In this document: positions 1-13,372 of the stretch, in pieces | Position numbering within the stretch: the stretch's first letter is position 1 | How the letters are laid out: every line of letters begins with the position of its first letter | Source of the DNA: Neomonachus schauinslandi | Lineage: Eukaryota > Chordata > Mammalia > Carnivora > Phocidae | Direction of reading: 5' to 3' | Length of the DNA: 64,000 nucleotides | Assembly: GCF_002201575.2 (NCBI RefSeq) | Contig: NC_058405.1 | Coordinates: 181,364,528-181,428,527 of the forward strand | The notes under the pieces: generated by a model | The model's database searches: none | The model's input: the letters and a program-made list of their open reading frames with translations, nothing else | Told to the model about the DNA's origin: nothing | Translations under genes and position numbers: made by a program

Positions 1-1444
1 GCTGCAGGAGTCAGCTGACTGAAACCGGGGCGCTGTGTTCCGTCTCTAGGTCTGAGCAACGGAGAAAATACGAGAGCAGTCACACTAGTGGGCTCGGTTT
101 AAAATAGTCAACCTTTCCATCTCCACTGGCATGGCCGACCTGCCTGGTTACAAGTCTCAGTTTTTTGTTTGGAGACTAAACGCAGTGTGGATTGGAACAA
201 GGATGAAACCTCCCAAGTCTTTGGCACGAGGGATGCTGTGAAGGTGTGACAGGACTGGCCGCTGTCCCTTCAGGGCCAGCCCAAACATAGCTTGCAGGCA
301 GGGCCTTTGGGGGCAGCTGGTACCCTCCGCTCATCCTGGATCTTCGACATTAACCCCCCCACCCTCCATCCAGAAACACCATTAGACAAGAGAAACGAGG
401 ATGCCAAGTCACCGACTTCCTAACTCCAGCCACTGTGGCAAATAGCAACAGTGATGATTTGTTGTGAATTGCTAAGATGTGTGAGCCCGACCCACACCCA
501 CCCCACCCTCACCCCCACCCCCTCCACTGCTCTGATCATGGCATCCTCACTGATACAGAATGTGCTCAGGCTGAGTGCCACCTCCACTTAAGCTCTTCTA
601 GAACATTCTTCTCCCTGAAAGGAAGTGAAAAGAAACAGTCTGAATTCATAGATCAGGTTACTATATCACTTTGGGGGGGGGGGGCGGTGAGAAAAGAGGA
701 TCAGGAGTAGTCGCCTGGTACCTGGGGGTTGCTTTGATACAGGAACTGCAGGTCCGGAACTCCAAGCAGCCTGCGGTGGGGTGGCTGGAGCATGGACTTC
801 TGGCCTGGGGCAGGCAGGCAGCGGCGATAAGCCTCATTGCCCCCAGTGCTGTTCTTGTGATTTTGATTCCACCTGGCAGTATTGCATATATAAAACTTGC
901 AGCTTCATTCATCCTGCTCCTCCCCCCCTTAAAGAGGCATGTAGGAGGCCCCAAACCAGTAGGGCCCTGGCGAGAGGCCTCACATTTGGTACAAGACGCA
1001 GGTTCCTACAAACTGCACTCGGAAAACAAGCGGCTGCTCTCCTGAGGCCCCCATCCTTGGGGAAAAGCGACTTTTGTGGGCATTTGGGTCCATGCCTTTG
1101 TTTTCAAAATGAGGCACTGAGGCCCAGTGAGGCGAAGGGACCGTCACGAGAATTTGTGTCTCTGGTTTCTCAGTTTGGACTTCTGTCTGCCCTTCGGTTT
1201 GTGCTCCTTCCGTTTCGTTTTGCATTCAGTAGAGCCTTGCCTTTAGGACTGCCTCCTCTTTTTCTCTGTAAACATTCATATGAAGTATATTTGCTTTGCT
1301 TTTCAGCCTTGTCTGCCCTCCGTGTGTCCAAAATAGCCAGCTGGAATTCATGAGAATGTTATGTCTTCAGATGTTTATAATCTGAAAGAATCCCTTATGG
1401 GTTGTTTTTTTTGTTTTTTTTTGTTTTTTTTTATATATAATAAA

Positions 1445-1740
1445 ACTACTTGGATGTCAGTATTTTATGTTGGAAAGGCGAGCCAAGTTCACAATGCAGC
1501 AATTACAATGCAATGCATTATGTATAATTTGTAGCGCGCCCCAGGAGCGATGGTAAACCGTGAAATGCCGTCCCGGCCCCACAGCATAATTAGCAGGATC
1601 AAACGCTGTGTAGAGAGAAGCACAATAGTTGTCGGCCGAGGTCAGTAAAAGTGAGGAAAAGTTCTGATAAAAGCGGTACACCCCAAATTAGATAAAGAGC
1701 AGCCCCTAAATCAGGCTGCAAATATGTCAAAAGCCTTCCC
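1445..1740. promoter_or_regulatory. candidate conserved non-coding element
   Basis: A repeat-free block that mixes AT-rich homeodomain-like sites (aattaca, gcataattagc) with a GATA-like site (ctgataaaag) and an unusual number of retained CpGs (gcgcgcc, ccgtcccgg, gtcggccg). Neighbouring intron sequence is CpG-poor. Retained CpGs beside TAATTA cores are typical of deeply conserved enhancers. Conservation cannot be tested here, so this is inference. Confidence 0.3.
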
Positions 1741-2444
1741 TGCTAATTGAAGAAACCTTTTGAGGTTTAACAGCTCATAAATTTGCACTGGGAATGCCCT
1801 ATTGTTCTGAGGTTATAAGTCTTGTCTTTGAAATTTAACAGTTGTACTTTTATATTGCATTCCTTCAAGAGTACCATTGTAAACATGAAGGGTTTGCATT
1901 TTAACATAAATTTGAACAATGTGGTTTTAAAAGGGTTCACCACATCAAAGGGAGGCTGTTTGGGCATGTTTTATAAATTCTTTTTTTCTACAGTATTTAA
2001 AGCTGCAAATGACTCATAGAAGTATGTTCCATTTATATCAGTCATGTTGGTATAATGTCCTCATCGGGGCTTTTTACTGTCCTTATTTTTTCTAACGTAA
2101 GAGCATCTGAAAACAGGTCTAGGCCTTTTGCCAAGTCAGTTGCCCTTAATCTACTATCTTCAGACCCATAGAAGCAATTCTGGAAATGTGGTTATACTTG
2201 GTCTAAATAGCAACGAATTCTGTGCCTTTCATGGTCATCTTTTTTTTTTTTTCTTAACTCAAAATATCCAGTGTATCAACTTGCAATTTCTTCCTTTTTC
2301 ATGTACCAATTATGGCCCCTCCCGTGCCCTCATAGCCTCCCATTTTAAAAAAACCCACTAATTTTTTGCTGAGCCACTGGTTAGAGTGAAGAAAGTTGGA
2401 TGTTAAAGGGAAAGATGTGGGTGCTGGTTTCCAGAGCAGCCTGG

Positions 2445-2590
2445 TGGTATACAGAGAACAGCAGGCTTAGATCCAACCCCTGGTGTCCAGGACACATTAT
2501 TTGCTGGCTGTGAGACCTCAGGAAATCGCACACCTTCTGGAGCCTCAGTTTGGCCATCTGTAAAATGAGGACAGTAGTTACTCCTCTACC
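2445..2590 (+). repeat. MIR SINE fragment
   Basis: Contains the degraded MIR core and 3' phrase 'gctgtgagacctcagg ... gcctcagtttggccatctg ... taaaatgaggacagtagtt', matching the ancient mammalian MIR consensus in sense orientation. Confidence 0.75.
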
Positions 2591-3314
2591 CGTCCCTGCC
2601 TCCCTCTCTCTCATTCATGCATCCATTCGTTCATTTAATCACCCCTGGAGAGAGAATGTGAACACAGCCCCTCACTCCTCTTAACCCGCAGAGCTCACAG
2701 CCCAGTGAGGACATACATTACTGAACTAATGAGTCCTGTCAAATTACTAATAGCAGCCTCCTGTGCTTTGAAGGAAGGGGACGTGCTCCTGTGAGAGCGG
2801 AGGGCAGGGGACCTCCTCACTGAGAGTTCCAGGGAACGCAGTCCCTTTCCTGAGGATCCAGTATTTGCTGGGGAAGGGATAAGCGGTGAGTGGGAGGTGA
2901 TGGAAGGCAGGCGTCCTGGGCTAGGTACAAATTTTGATGTTTATACTTAAATAAAAGGAAGCCCTTGGCAGGCAGAGGATGAACTTGATGAGGTGTGTGT
3001 TTTCCAAAAGCTCTCCCACAAACTGTGTGGGGAATGGCCCATAGGAAGACCAGAGAGAATGTGGGGGGATCATTTAGGGGCCAAGATGCCAGTCCAGGCT
3101 CACAAAACAGGTGGCTCAGGCTGGGTTGGGAAGAAATGGACGAGTTCGGGAAATGTTCAGGTTAAAATGCCAGGATTTGGTGGTGTGTCCCAGAGGGGCA
3201 GCGAGGAAGAGGGAGGTGTCCAGGATGACTAGGGTCTGGGTATGTGTGACTCACTGGCTGTGGGGTGGGGACATTCCCCGGATGGGGCAGCCTGGAAAGG
3301 GGGGTCATTAGTAA

Positions 3315-3520
3315 AATAATAGGCACCACTTACCCTTGATTGTTTGGGGCCAGGCACTGACATCCTTTGATTCGTTCATTTCTGAGCACATCTATGCTGC
3401 ACAGATAAAGAAAATCAAGGGTCAGGGAGGAGAGTAACTTGACCAAGGACACAGAACAGGGAGCAGAGGTGGTATTCAAACTCCAGTCTGTCTGGCTCCA
3501 GAAATCGTTCCCTTCCACTG
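3315..3520 (-). repeat. MIR SINE fragment, reverse
   Basis: Reads as reverse-complement MIR: 'gggccaggcactgacatc ... gataaagaaaatcaagggtcagg ... agtaacttgaccaaggacacagaacaggg'. Sequence to the left (about 3100-3240) resembles another old interspersed repeat that I cannot name. Confidence 0.65.
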
Positions 3521-4294
3521 TCCCCTGCCAGAGCCAGGTAAACCACCAGTGTCTGCTCCAGGTGTGACAAGGGAGCTGTGGGTTATGCAGGATGAAACGC
3601 CTAGAAGAGAAAATAAGGAAGCTGGGCGGTAAGAACAGACCTGCCTCCTGGTCCTGCATGAACTGGAAAACAATTTACCCTCTCTGGGCTTCTGTCTCCC
3701 ATCTCCGAAATGAGCCGATTGGATGCCACCATCCCGAGTGACACCCCCCCCCCCCCGCTCTGAAAACCTGGGATTTTTAGGATGGTCTGGACGCATCTCA
3801 CACAGAATCTCCTGCCCACACTTAATCGAATCTTCAGAGCTTCCTTCTTAAAGCCATGGACAGGCCTTCCAGGAGGAGCGTTTAATCTGGCTGTAGCACA
3901 CACATAGCCCACACTTCCAAAAAGGCTCAGAAAGCAACATAATCCTTTCCTTCATTGAAATCATCCGTTTTCCAAGATAAGCCAAGTTTTAGGCTCCGAA
4001 CTTGGCACTTAAAGTTCCAAAAATTTAGTCCCGAGGTCTCCCTTAATGTTCATAAAGTAAGTTTTATTTTACTAGAAATTATTAACAGACCTGTAAGAAT
4101 AAGTCACTGTTTGTTGTTACTGAGTACCTCTCAAGAGCAGAGGCCATTTTAGAACCCTTTCTGAGCAGTTCTAGGTCAGTTCAAGGCAGTTCGAGCCAGG
4201 CTGTTTCAGGGGGTGAGAACAGTCTGAGAAAGCCCCCAGGTCTTCCCAAGGCTGGGAGGGGAGGGCTTGTTTATGAGAGATGCTCCTGTCACCG

Positions 4295-4296
<2 letters not shown>

Positions 4297-4340
<44 letters not shown>
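4297..4340. repeat. (GT)n microsatellite
   Basis: About 22 uninterrupted GT units, followed after a short spacer by an alternating GC/AC tract (gcgcgcgcacacacacac). The whole is a potential Z-DNA former and probably length-polymorphic. Confidence 0.95.
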
Positions 4341-4342
<2 letters not shown>

Positions 4343-7300
4343 ACATGCGCGCGCACACACACACTAATGGGGCACAAGATCAGAATGGGGTGTGTGAGCT
4401 AACCAGACCTGAAAGAACACACAAAAAGTGGCAGTTAGGCCCAGGGTTGGCCTAAATACCATCAAATGCAGAAGCAAGCATGTTTTTAAAATGACCGTCA
4501 TACTTGTGGGATAGTTTATCACATCCCAGAAATCCATAAGCAGCACAGCTCAAGGTGGAGAATTTCTCGGCTCTGGGGCGCAGAGAACAAGGCTCCTGCT
4601 GGTTTGTGTCTTTCCCCCGATGGCCTCTCTCGCCCGCCTATCTCCTGGGGCTGATCCGCTGGGAAAGGCTCGAAGCTTGTGCTGTCCTCCCCTTCCCTGG
4701 TATGGATGCCTTGGTAAGAGGAGCTTACCCGTTTTCAGAGCCACCAGCCATCACCATTGAGAATTCACGGCTATCATACTTTTGACAAGGGTGCCTCATC
4801 CTTCTTTCCCTTATTTCCACCTCCTCCCTCTCCTGCCCCTTTTTTTTTCTTTAAACCATCGGGGCACAGTACTCACTGTTTCATCTGCTTGTGGCAGGGT
4901 GCAGAGCTTGTTTCCCGGGGAGGCCCTCCGCCTGCCCCCCCCCACGCCCCATGGACGTGGCCTGCTCTGTGGTGGGGTTTCTTAGAGCAATCTGACTGCA
5001 GGCAGCGTTCAGCTTTCATGAGAGCTCTAAACCACGATGTTCCCCATGGCCATCAACAGTGTCAGGGACGGTTTCCTAGGTCAGGGATTGTTTTTCAATT
5101 CTGTGTTGATATCAGTATCTCTGGACATGTGGTTATGCACTAATCAGGCCTATGGTATTTGAAAAGCAGAAATAATTGGAATTTTTAAAGTGTTTAAGAT
5201 GCATTCAGCTGGGATGTACGTAATCCATCTCCTATCTTGGCCTGCTTCTGGCTACTGAATGTTCTCTAAAGTATGGTGAGCCCCAGAGCCCAGGAAAACT
5301 TCAGGAATTTCATAGAGGAAACAGGCTGAATTGTGTTCTGAAGCCTCGGGGTGTGTGGCCTCCCCTCACCTGTTCCTCACCTATGAACATCTCAGGGTTT
5401 GGGAGCTGGCTAGCGGCCCAGGCCAGAAACCAAGATCCCCAGACCTTGAAATTCCCTACCTGCCACCATTTATCTTCGTTTCTCTCGGTGCCCGCTGGCC
5501 CTCCTGTTCTGGCCGGGTCATCCTGACCCCCTCTCTGCCCAGCCCCAATGGATAGGACATCAGTTGGTTCTTTGCCCATTCACCAGACATTTGTGATGCA
5601 CGCACCATGTACCAGGCATCAGGGACCCAGAGGTGAACCACTTTGTTCCGAGGACTGGGGGAGGGATGGTTGGCCAGTTTCCTCTACTCTGATGTTACGA
5701 CTCATAGAATCTCCCGGGCAGTACCATAATGGTATTTGTCATATTCTTCAGGAGAGCTGGGTTACGCTGATATCTTACACATCATCCAGGATTGAGCACA
5801 AACATCCCATGAAACCAGCAGCATCTCCGGCTCATGAAAAATGTGACCAAAGACCTCCTTGTACGAAACCAGTCGCCATGCTGGTGCTGATGGTCAAGGC
5901 CAAACGACCCCCCCCCCCCGCCACCCAAAACACATTTTGGCATTCTTTTGATCCAGGTTTCTCCAGGTGGGGCCAGCAGCTCACTGTAGGTGCTTGAAGG
6001 GAAAAAATGCAGATTCCTGTGCCCCAGCACAGACATTGGCCTGGCATTTCCCAAGTTACAACCTAGAATCTGCCTCTCACCTAGCTCCTCCACATCCAGC
6101 TTTGGGACTTCCTGTTCTAGATCCAGTATCTGGCCTTTAGTGCTTCAACACGCCATGTTTCTTGCAGGACTGGGTGACAGGGAAGCGTTGGGTAGCTGTG
6201 GGGCCTGGTACCTGTGGCCACCGAGCCTAGGAGTCAGCTGTCCCAACCCCCGTGCCTCCCCAGGCCCCGCAGCCTCATTCCTCCTGACACGCAGGTACCT
6301 GCCCTGGTTGTCCAGGGCGACCTGGATTTGACCCCCGAGTGGTCGCTGTCAGCAGAGGTTTCCAACCTAGGTTCCCTTGTCCCTTTCCAAAGTTCTCCTC
6401 ACACTGGCTCTCCATATTCTTTTTCTTATTCCTTGATTTCTTGGGATGAGGTTTATTTGTATTTTCATGCCCAAAGGCTAAACAGTGTTTTTCAGAAGAT
6501 TGAGGTTTTTTGAGTGAAATATTGTCTAATTTTAAATGGTCTGTGATTTCAAAAATCAATGAAAACATTATTGGAAGCCTTTGCTTAAAGAGCTGGAACT
6601 TGAGCTGTCTCTGATTTGGAATTCAAGGCAGAGGGAGTGAGAAAAAAATGAAATAGGTCTCCATGTCATCCAAAATGCTTCTCTGTACCTCTGTCTGAAC
6701 AGGGGCTTTGAAAGCCAGAATAAAAAACAATAGCATTGGGGACTTTGTTGTTTCTGAGTGAAGGACCTCTCCCTGAGCATGAAAGGGGGTGGACTACGCA
6801 CCTGGCATCTTACCCCTTGGATCCGGGGAGCTGTGGGCCAGGCGGTTATGGACCCACCACCTCAGGCTGGGCCTCAGCCACCAGGAAGCACATCTCCGCC
6901 TCCCTCAGATCGCTGAGGGCTGCCCAGCAGCCGAGAACGCCAGACCACCAGTTACCAAGCTGCCAATTTCCAAGACCCCTTCATGGCCCCTCTGGGCCGT
7001 GGCTGGCCAGGACAGCGGCTAAGTGTCTGGGGTCATAGTCTAAGGAATTAAAAACATCCTCCAGGGAGGAACCATCGATGCTGGAGTTCTTTGCAGACTT
7101 CCAGAACTCAGAGAATACTCCGTTTATAAATCCTGGCCCTGCACACTCTGAACCACCGCATCAGGCACAGGCAAGAAGGACCCCGAAGGCCCTTCTTGAT
7201 CTCGCTTCCTTCCTCCTGATATTCTGCTGGGGCGGTACGAGGAGAAAGGGCAGAAGGAAAGAGGATCGGGGGCAGGTATAAATGGAGGCTTGGGTGAAAA

Positions 7301-7861
7301 TGTGGACTGTAAGCAGAACCGCTTTGACTAGGTTTTAAAATAAATCGTTTCTAGTATCACTGCATCCAAGATTGCCTTATTACCACAGATTGTATCTGTT
7401 TATCTTTTCTAATTTGGAGTTGGGGTGAAATAGATCATTGCAATAAAAAGCACTCTGGGATGCAAGACAGCAAGAGTAGATTCTGAGTTTAGAGCTGGTT
7501 AAAATATGTCTCCACATGCACGTCCGTACCCAGGTCTAACCCTCTGAGTGCCCCGTCAGTGCCCTCTGCTCTTGAAGAAGTCTGATGGGACCTAGAAGCT
7601 GCTAGATGCTGGCAAATAATCCCCGCGTTTCAGACCATCGAGACAATAAACAACTTCTTCATGTTCAGTGCAGCAGCTTCTGTAGAGCCCATCTGTTTCA
7701 AAATAACCCCGATTCTGCTTACGATGCGGAATGCTTTGTGGACTGGAATTTGCCCTAGTTTTCGTCAGCCGACTCCGTGTCACAGGCCTCTGGGTCCACC
7801 TGCTGGCAAGTGTAAAAACGGGACCGAAACCCGGGGTTGGAAGAGAAATCCAAGCTGTAGC

Positions 7862-7955
7862 TCCGTGGTTCCCCAGAGCTAGTGCAGGTCAGAATCACCT
7901 GGGAGCTCATTAGAAATACAGTGACCTGGGTTCCACGCCAAGCCGACGGAACTGG
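7862..7955 (+). repeat. MER5A-like DNA transposon remnant
   Basis: The phrase 'ggttccccagag ... gtcagaatcacctgggagctcattagaaatacag' matches the 5' half of the non-autonomous hAT element MER5A. A second weaker match lies at about 9095-9215. Confidence 0.65.
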
Positions 7956-8299
7956 AAACTCTCAAAACAGCTGGTGCGGCGATTTGCACACTCGCATCAG
8001 TATGAGAAAAGCACAGCAGTTCAGGGACCTGCAGCCCGGGGACAAAGCCCGCTGGAGGTCCCCATGCCTGCTCCTCCCATTTTATCCTGGTAACGCTTGG
8101 TGGCGAGAGTCAATGCTTCATTCCCTCAGAACTCATCAAAAAAGTTTAAAAGTGGAGGAATCTGGCAAACACGACTGAACCAAGTGCTCAAGATTACATA
8201 CATGATGTGTGATTAGTCGTGTTGATAGCGGGTACCCCAGATATGATCACGGAAAGGGTGCCTCACCTCTGTGGCCTTCTTCCTAAGAGCCATAACCCC

Positions 8300-8692
8300 A
8301 GTCCAGACGTGAGGAAAAACATCAGACAAACCAAACTGAGGGCCATTCCTAAAGGCTTCCTGGCCGGTACTCCCCGAGATCGTCAAGGTCATAGGAAGCA
8401 AGAAAAGATGGGAGAAGCTTCCACAGACCAGAAGAGGCTAAGGGGACATGGCCAACTAAATGTGCCATTGGATCCTAGTACGGAGAAAGAAAATTCGTGG
8501 AAAAACTGGTAATATCCAGATGAAGTCTAGAATTCAGATAATAGTCATTCACCCATCCCTGGAAATGAGTGCTTAGTTTTGACAACCATACCGTGGTGGT
8601 GGTAGATGTTAACATTAGTGGAATTGAATTGTCTGTATTATTTTTGTAACTTTTCTGCAAATCTAAAATTATTCCAAAATAAAAAGTTTACT
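8300..8692 (+). repeat. ancient L1M 3' end
   Basis: Matches the 3' end of an old mammalian L1 family: 'caaaccaaactgagggccattcctaaa', then 'gatgttaacattagtgg', then 'gcaaatctaaaattattcc' and the terminal 'aaaataaaaagttta'. Confidence 0.7.
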
Positions 8693-10110
8693 AAAAGTTA
8701 AAATGTCAGAGCAGAGGGGCACTGAAATAGACCAGCTGAGTTGGAGGACATTGCCAAGGAGCACAGCATGGCCCATTGTGTGCTCAGCTGCCGGAGGTCA
8801 CAGCCAGGCTGGCCACCGGGGGCAGGCCGGGTCCTCCAGCGTAGCGGCCCAGGCTGGGGACAACAGAGGAGGAGGCCGTGGCCCGTGTGGCCTGTTGCGC
8901 TCTCCCATCTTAGGCCAACCAGATGTCTCACTGGGAACCACACAAGTCTCGGAATCTCTGTGCAGAGGGTGAAATGTCTAGTCCAGCACCATCAAGGCAC
9001 AGATGAGCACGAAGCCTGGGGAGGAGAAGTGACTTGTCCAGGGTTCTGGCGGAGTCAGGATGTAAACCTACGTCTGGTGAGGTGTGCTCATTTTCCACAG
9101 CACTTCTCAGTGATTAGATACACCTCTTACAACAGAATCCCTTGGGTGCTCATTAAAATGCAGCTTCCTAGGTTTCCTGCCAGCCCTTCTCCCACGGGTG
9201 AGCTTCTGCCCAAGAGATAAAAGGCCAGAGGGTCAGAGCTGACCCAGGGCTGAGGACCCCGGAGACTGGTGCAGATAGCCATTTGGACCTGGGGAATCCT
9301 TCATGCCTCTGAGAGTTCCTGGAGTGGGGTCCAGCAGAGAGGCAGGCTGGGTGGGTGTGCTCAACAGCTGCCCTCATTCTGAAGACCAGTCAGCACGGGC
9401 CCTGAAGCTTCTGAGAGGACTGTGGAATTCTCATTTCCCGAAGAGTGGGCCTCTTTTTTTCTAGCATTGTCCACACTCGTGTATGTATGTATGTGTTTGA
9501 TCAGAACTCCTTCCTCCCTTGCAGATGGGAAGTTCTGCCTTCAGTTTCCTTTTTTCTGTTGTAAAGTGTGTTCTCAAATCTGTGTCTCAGGACAAGGCCC
9601 ACGTTTGGTTTCTGTCATCCCAGGCAGACACATAGGGTCCCTCATATGTACCAGACAAGGAGAATACAGAAGTGAGAGCTAGCCTCTGTCCCCAGGGAGC
9701 ACTGTGTCTGGTTTTCCAAGATTTGCGTGTGTTTGTCCAGCGAATATCCCTGGATGATTTTGAATTTAAAAAAAAAAAAAAAAATTCAGTCCCAAAGTAC
9801 ATGGATATTCTCAGAGAAAGTCAACCTCTTCAGTTCCCAAAATCAGCAGGTAGGATGGGTAAACTGAGATACCTCCAGATTGCTGACCAAATGGCATTTT
9901 GTTTTAGATCAAGGGAAATATGAAACATTCCAAAGCATCATTAAATGTATGTAAAAGGTGTTTGAAAACCATTGCTAGCGTCATGAAAACCCATCTTGCT
10001 CAAGTATGAAGGTGGCGATGGAATTTTCAAAGGATTTAAGACAGATGGATTTTAAAAAGAGGAAAGTCTTTTAGTATTAAAATTCACATTCATTCATTAA
10101 AAAAAAAAAA

Positions 10111-10645
10111 AGCAATCCAAGTGTCTGTCAATAGATGAATGGATAAAGAAGATGTGGTCTCCTATACAGTGGAGCGTTCCTCAGCCATAAAAGAAAGGAT
10201 GAGATCTTGCCATTTGCACCACATGGATGAACCTAGAGGGCATGATGCTCAGTGAAATAAGTCAGAGAAAAGCAAATGCCATATGATTTTACATACATGT
10301 GGAATCTGAAAAATAAATGAATAAACAAGCAAAAAGCAGAAACAGACCCATGAATACAGAGAACAAACTGATGGTTGCCGGAGGGGAGGGACGGGGAGGA
10401 TGGGATGGGCAAAATGGGTAAATGGGATTGGGAGATCCAAGCTTCCCGTTCTGGAAGGAACACATCATGGTGATAAAAGGCACAACCTAAGGAATATAGT
10501 CACTGGTATGCTAGCGTGGTGACAGATGGTTGCTTCACTGTGGTGAGCCTAGCATCATGCACAGCATTGTTGAATCGCTGTGTGGTGCACTTGAAACCGG
10601 TGTAACATTGCACGTCAACTAGACTCCAGTTAAAAAGAAAAGCCT
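10111..10645 (+). repeat. L1 3' UTR fragment
   Basis: Contains the carnivore/L1MA-type 3' region: 'gatgaatggataaagaagatg', 'ccatttgcaccacatggatg', 'agtgaaataagtcagagaaa', and 'gaaaccggtgtaacattgca' before a short A-rich end. An A13 run immediately precedes it. Confidence 0.85.
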
Positions 10646-11044
10646 CGTGTTCCAGTGATTGCTGACTACAGGTGGACACTCAGCCTCTCCTTCCTCCCAT
10701 GCTGTTCCTCCAGCATAGTGAGGGAGAAAGTGCACCAAGAACTATTTCTGCAAGAAGTTATAAACTGTTCTCTGTTAAAAAAAAAAAAAAACAAAACAAC
10801 TTGATAGGGAACTACCAAGTCTGCCCTTGAGCGCTGGGCCTGTTGCTAAATCTACATGCCTCATCAAAGGAAATCCTAATCCCAGATCCCTCCAATTACC
10901 CAAGAAAGGTTACTTCTGGCCACGAGCCCTATCTACAGCAGAAGGCAAACTTCAGATCCTGCCTCCAAGTCATGATTAAAGCAATAGTATTGTTTAGGTT
11001 TACAAAGTCTGGTTTGGGATTAAGGAAGACAACTCACACACCTC

Positions 11045-11215
11045 AAATCTGGAGCAGAGTAGAAAGGGATCCATCTGGGTTTGAGTCTTGACTCAGCCAC
11101 TCACTGCCTGACTATGGGTCCTTGGCAAGGTACTTGAAATCTTTAAGCCTCAGTTCCTCTGTCTGTAAATAGATGAGGAAGTTCTTACTTGGAGGGGTAA
11201 GTAGAGTAAAAACCA
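11045..11215 (+). repeat. MIR SINE fragment
   Basis: Sense MIR core: 'gggtttgagtcttgactcagcc', 'ctatgggtccttggcaagg', 'aagcctcagttcctctgtc'. It is followed without clear spacing by an old L1 3' fragment. Confidence 0.8.
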
Positions 11216-11234
11216 CATAGAGCAATATGGATCA

Positions 11235-11480
11235 CAAAACAAAATGAAGCCACTCACAAAGGTTGCATATTATATGAACCCATTTAGGCGCAAAAATAGA
11301 CCAAGGAATCCACACCGTTGGAAATCAGGATAGTGGGTATTGTTGAGTGTGGAGCCGTGACTAGAAGGGTACACGTAGAGGTTTGTGAATGCTGGAAATG
11401 TTCTGTATCTTGATCTGGATATTGGTACCACATGTTGAGTTCATGAAAATTAATTAAGCTGTGCACTTGTTTAAAAGTAG
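11235..11480 (+). repeat. ancient L1M 3' end
   Basis: The string 'ctggaaatgttctgtatc' followed by 'ttgatctggatattggtacc' and 'aattaattaagctgtgcac' is the classic 3' end of L1M families, here strongly diverged. Confidence 0.65.
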
Positions 11481-13139
11481 AGAGACTAAGTGAGCATGTA
11501 GCAGTGGTCCAGCAGACATCCCTTGTCTCTGGAACTTTCTCTTTGTTCCAGAGGTCAGACCATACATTGTTCATACTGCAAGAAAACAGACACAGTAGAC
11601 CCAATATTTTAGGTTACTTGAATTGCTAACTGGGTAATACTCTATTTATTTTAAGTTCATTGTAGCCATAAAGATTTCCCAAATTAACTGACTTGAGATC
11701 AGAGAGAAAAGGACAACAGGTAATGTTGTAGCAACTGAGTGGGTCTCCATTTCAAAGCTTCTCCTTTTGAGATTCCAGGTACTATTTCAGAACAAAGAAA
11801 TATCCCCACTGTGGCTGACTTGATTGGTTGAGGAGTAGAAATGGGATTATTTTCTCTCTCAGGTCACTTCTAAATGTTACCTTTCCTGTAAACTGTAACA
11901 AAGCTTCCCTTTGTATGGAGTTAGGAGGTTTTAGGTGAATTTCAAACTCCTTTTAAAGAGATAGATGGATAGAGAGATGTTACAATTAGTGACTCAAAAG
12001 TAAAGTGGTCTTATGTCCTTAAATATCTCCCCTTTTCAAAGAATGTCTTGCCAAATTGTTGGACTTGGAATTTCTTCCACCTTTTTGGTCTTTGTCAGTT
12101 AATGACTTAGCAACCATCCTTTCAGAAGGCATTTTGGGAGCTTTGTAATTCATGGAATTCTAATAAAGTAACCTTCTTAAAAGAGAGAATGTGGGTCCCA
12201 TGCTTCTGCCCTCATTTGACAGTAGAAATCCCTGAGAACACTGGTGATTTATTTAGAGGTTTCCTGGTTAAAAAAAAAAAAAGTGATTGCCTCTTTAGCT
12301 TCCTAATACAAGGGAATGATATGCCATCCTGTGACTCACATCAGTATGATTTCACTGAATGGTATAGAGTGCTCATCAGATCATGGGCAAGGTCTGTGAA
12401 TACCAGCAAATTAAACATCTCTATTTACAGGGCTGGCGGACAGGAGGGAAAATGGCTATCAACTCTTGGTGCTCTTTTTAGCAATTCTTATCTGGATGAA
12501 ATTGCTTCTCCTCCCTTTGATGTAAAATGCAGAGGTTACTGCATTATACATAAGGGTAGAGAACTGAAAATTTTTCCATCAAGAGCCACGAATCAGTAAA
12601 TCTTATGATCGCACTTCTGGTGCTATAATTGAGCTAAATCGTCTTAAAATGGGCACTGTTCCTGAGGTTCTTTGAAGCATGCTCACCGTTTCTTTGAGTT
12701 ACATTGAGGACTGACCTCCATTTACAGGGACGCGGAGGCAAGGCTCATAAATACTAATATTCTGTACCAGGTTCACCGGAGCAGGGCTGTCTCAGCCAGG
12801 CCTGTAAATGTTCAGTGCATGCTTTAACTCGGCAGAGAGAAGGAGGTCTTGGCTGGGCCACCAGCTTTCCCAGTGACTGCAAGGCTCCTCCGTGTTACAA
12901 AAGCTGCTGCGAATGGGAGGCTATTCATCATTACCTTTTGTCGGTATCTGTTTCTTAGAAAGCAAATCTTCAGTAAGCAGCAGCTCCACATTTTGTACGA
13001 AACCCTGCCAAATGGGCTTCAGACAGAATTGGGCTCTGTCTTCTGAGCAGTTACTGTTTTTGTCATTTTATTTTGTATCTTCTACCAAGTTAGTTCACGA
13101 TGCTAACGAGTAGACATCTGACACATGATTCATGATGAT

Positions 13140-13372
13140 GTTAGAGATGAAAAATGATAACATCCAGCCCTCATCAGGCACTCACTGCATGCCTGGCGCT
13201 CAGCTAAGCATTTCATGAGCAACATTTCTCTTCTTGCCTCTCAACAATCCAGGGAAGGAATTCCTCTTTAGTCCTTTTTTATAGATAGGGAAACTAAGAC
13301 CAAATGTAGGTAACCAGCTTGCTTCAGGATGTGCAGTTAAAAGTAGAGGGGTTGGGATTTAGTCCCAGGTGA
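13140..13372 (-). repeat. MIR SINE, reverse
   Basis: Reverse MIR: 'caggcactcactgcatgcctgg', 'ctcaacaatccagggaagg', 'tatagatagggaaactaaga', then the diverged B-box side. Confidence 0.7.

Noticed and set aside
781..1353. 190-codon + frame in the RHBDD1 intron
   Set aside because: Low-complexity composition, no homology I recognise, and no splice context.
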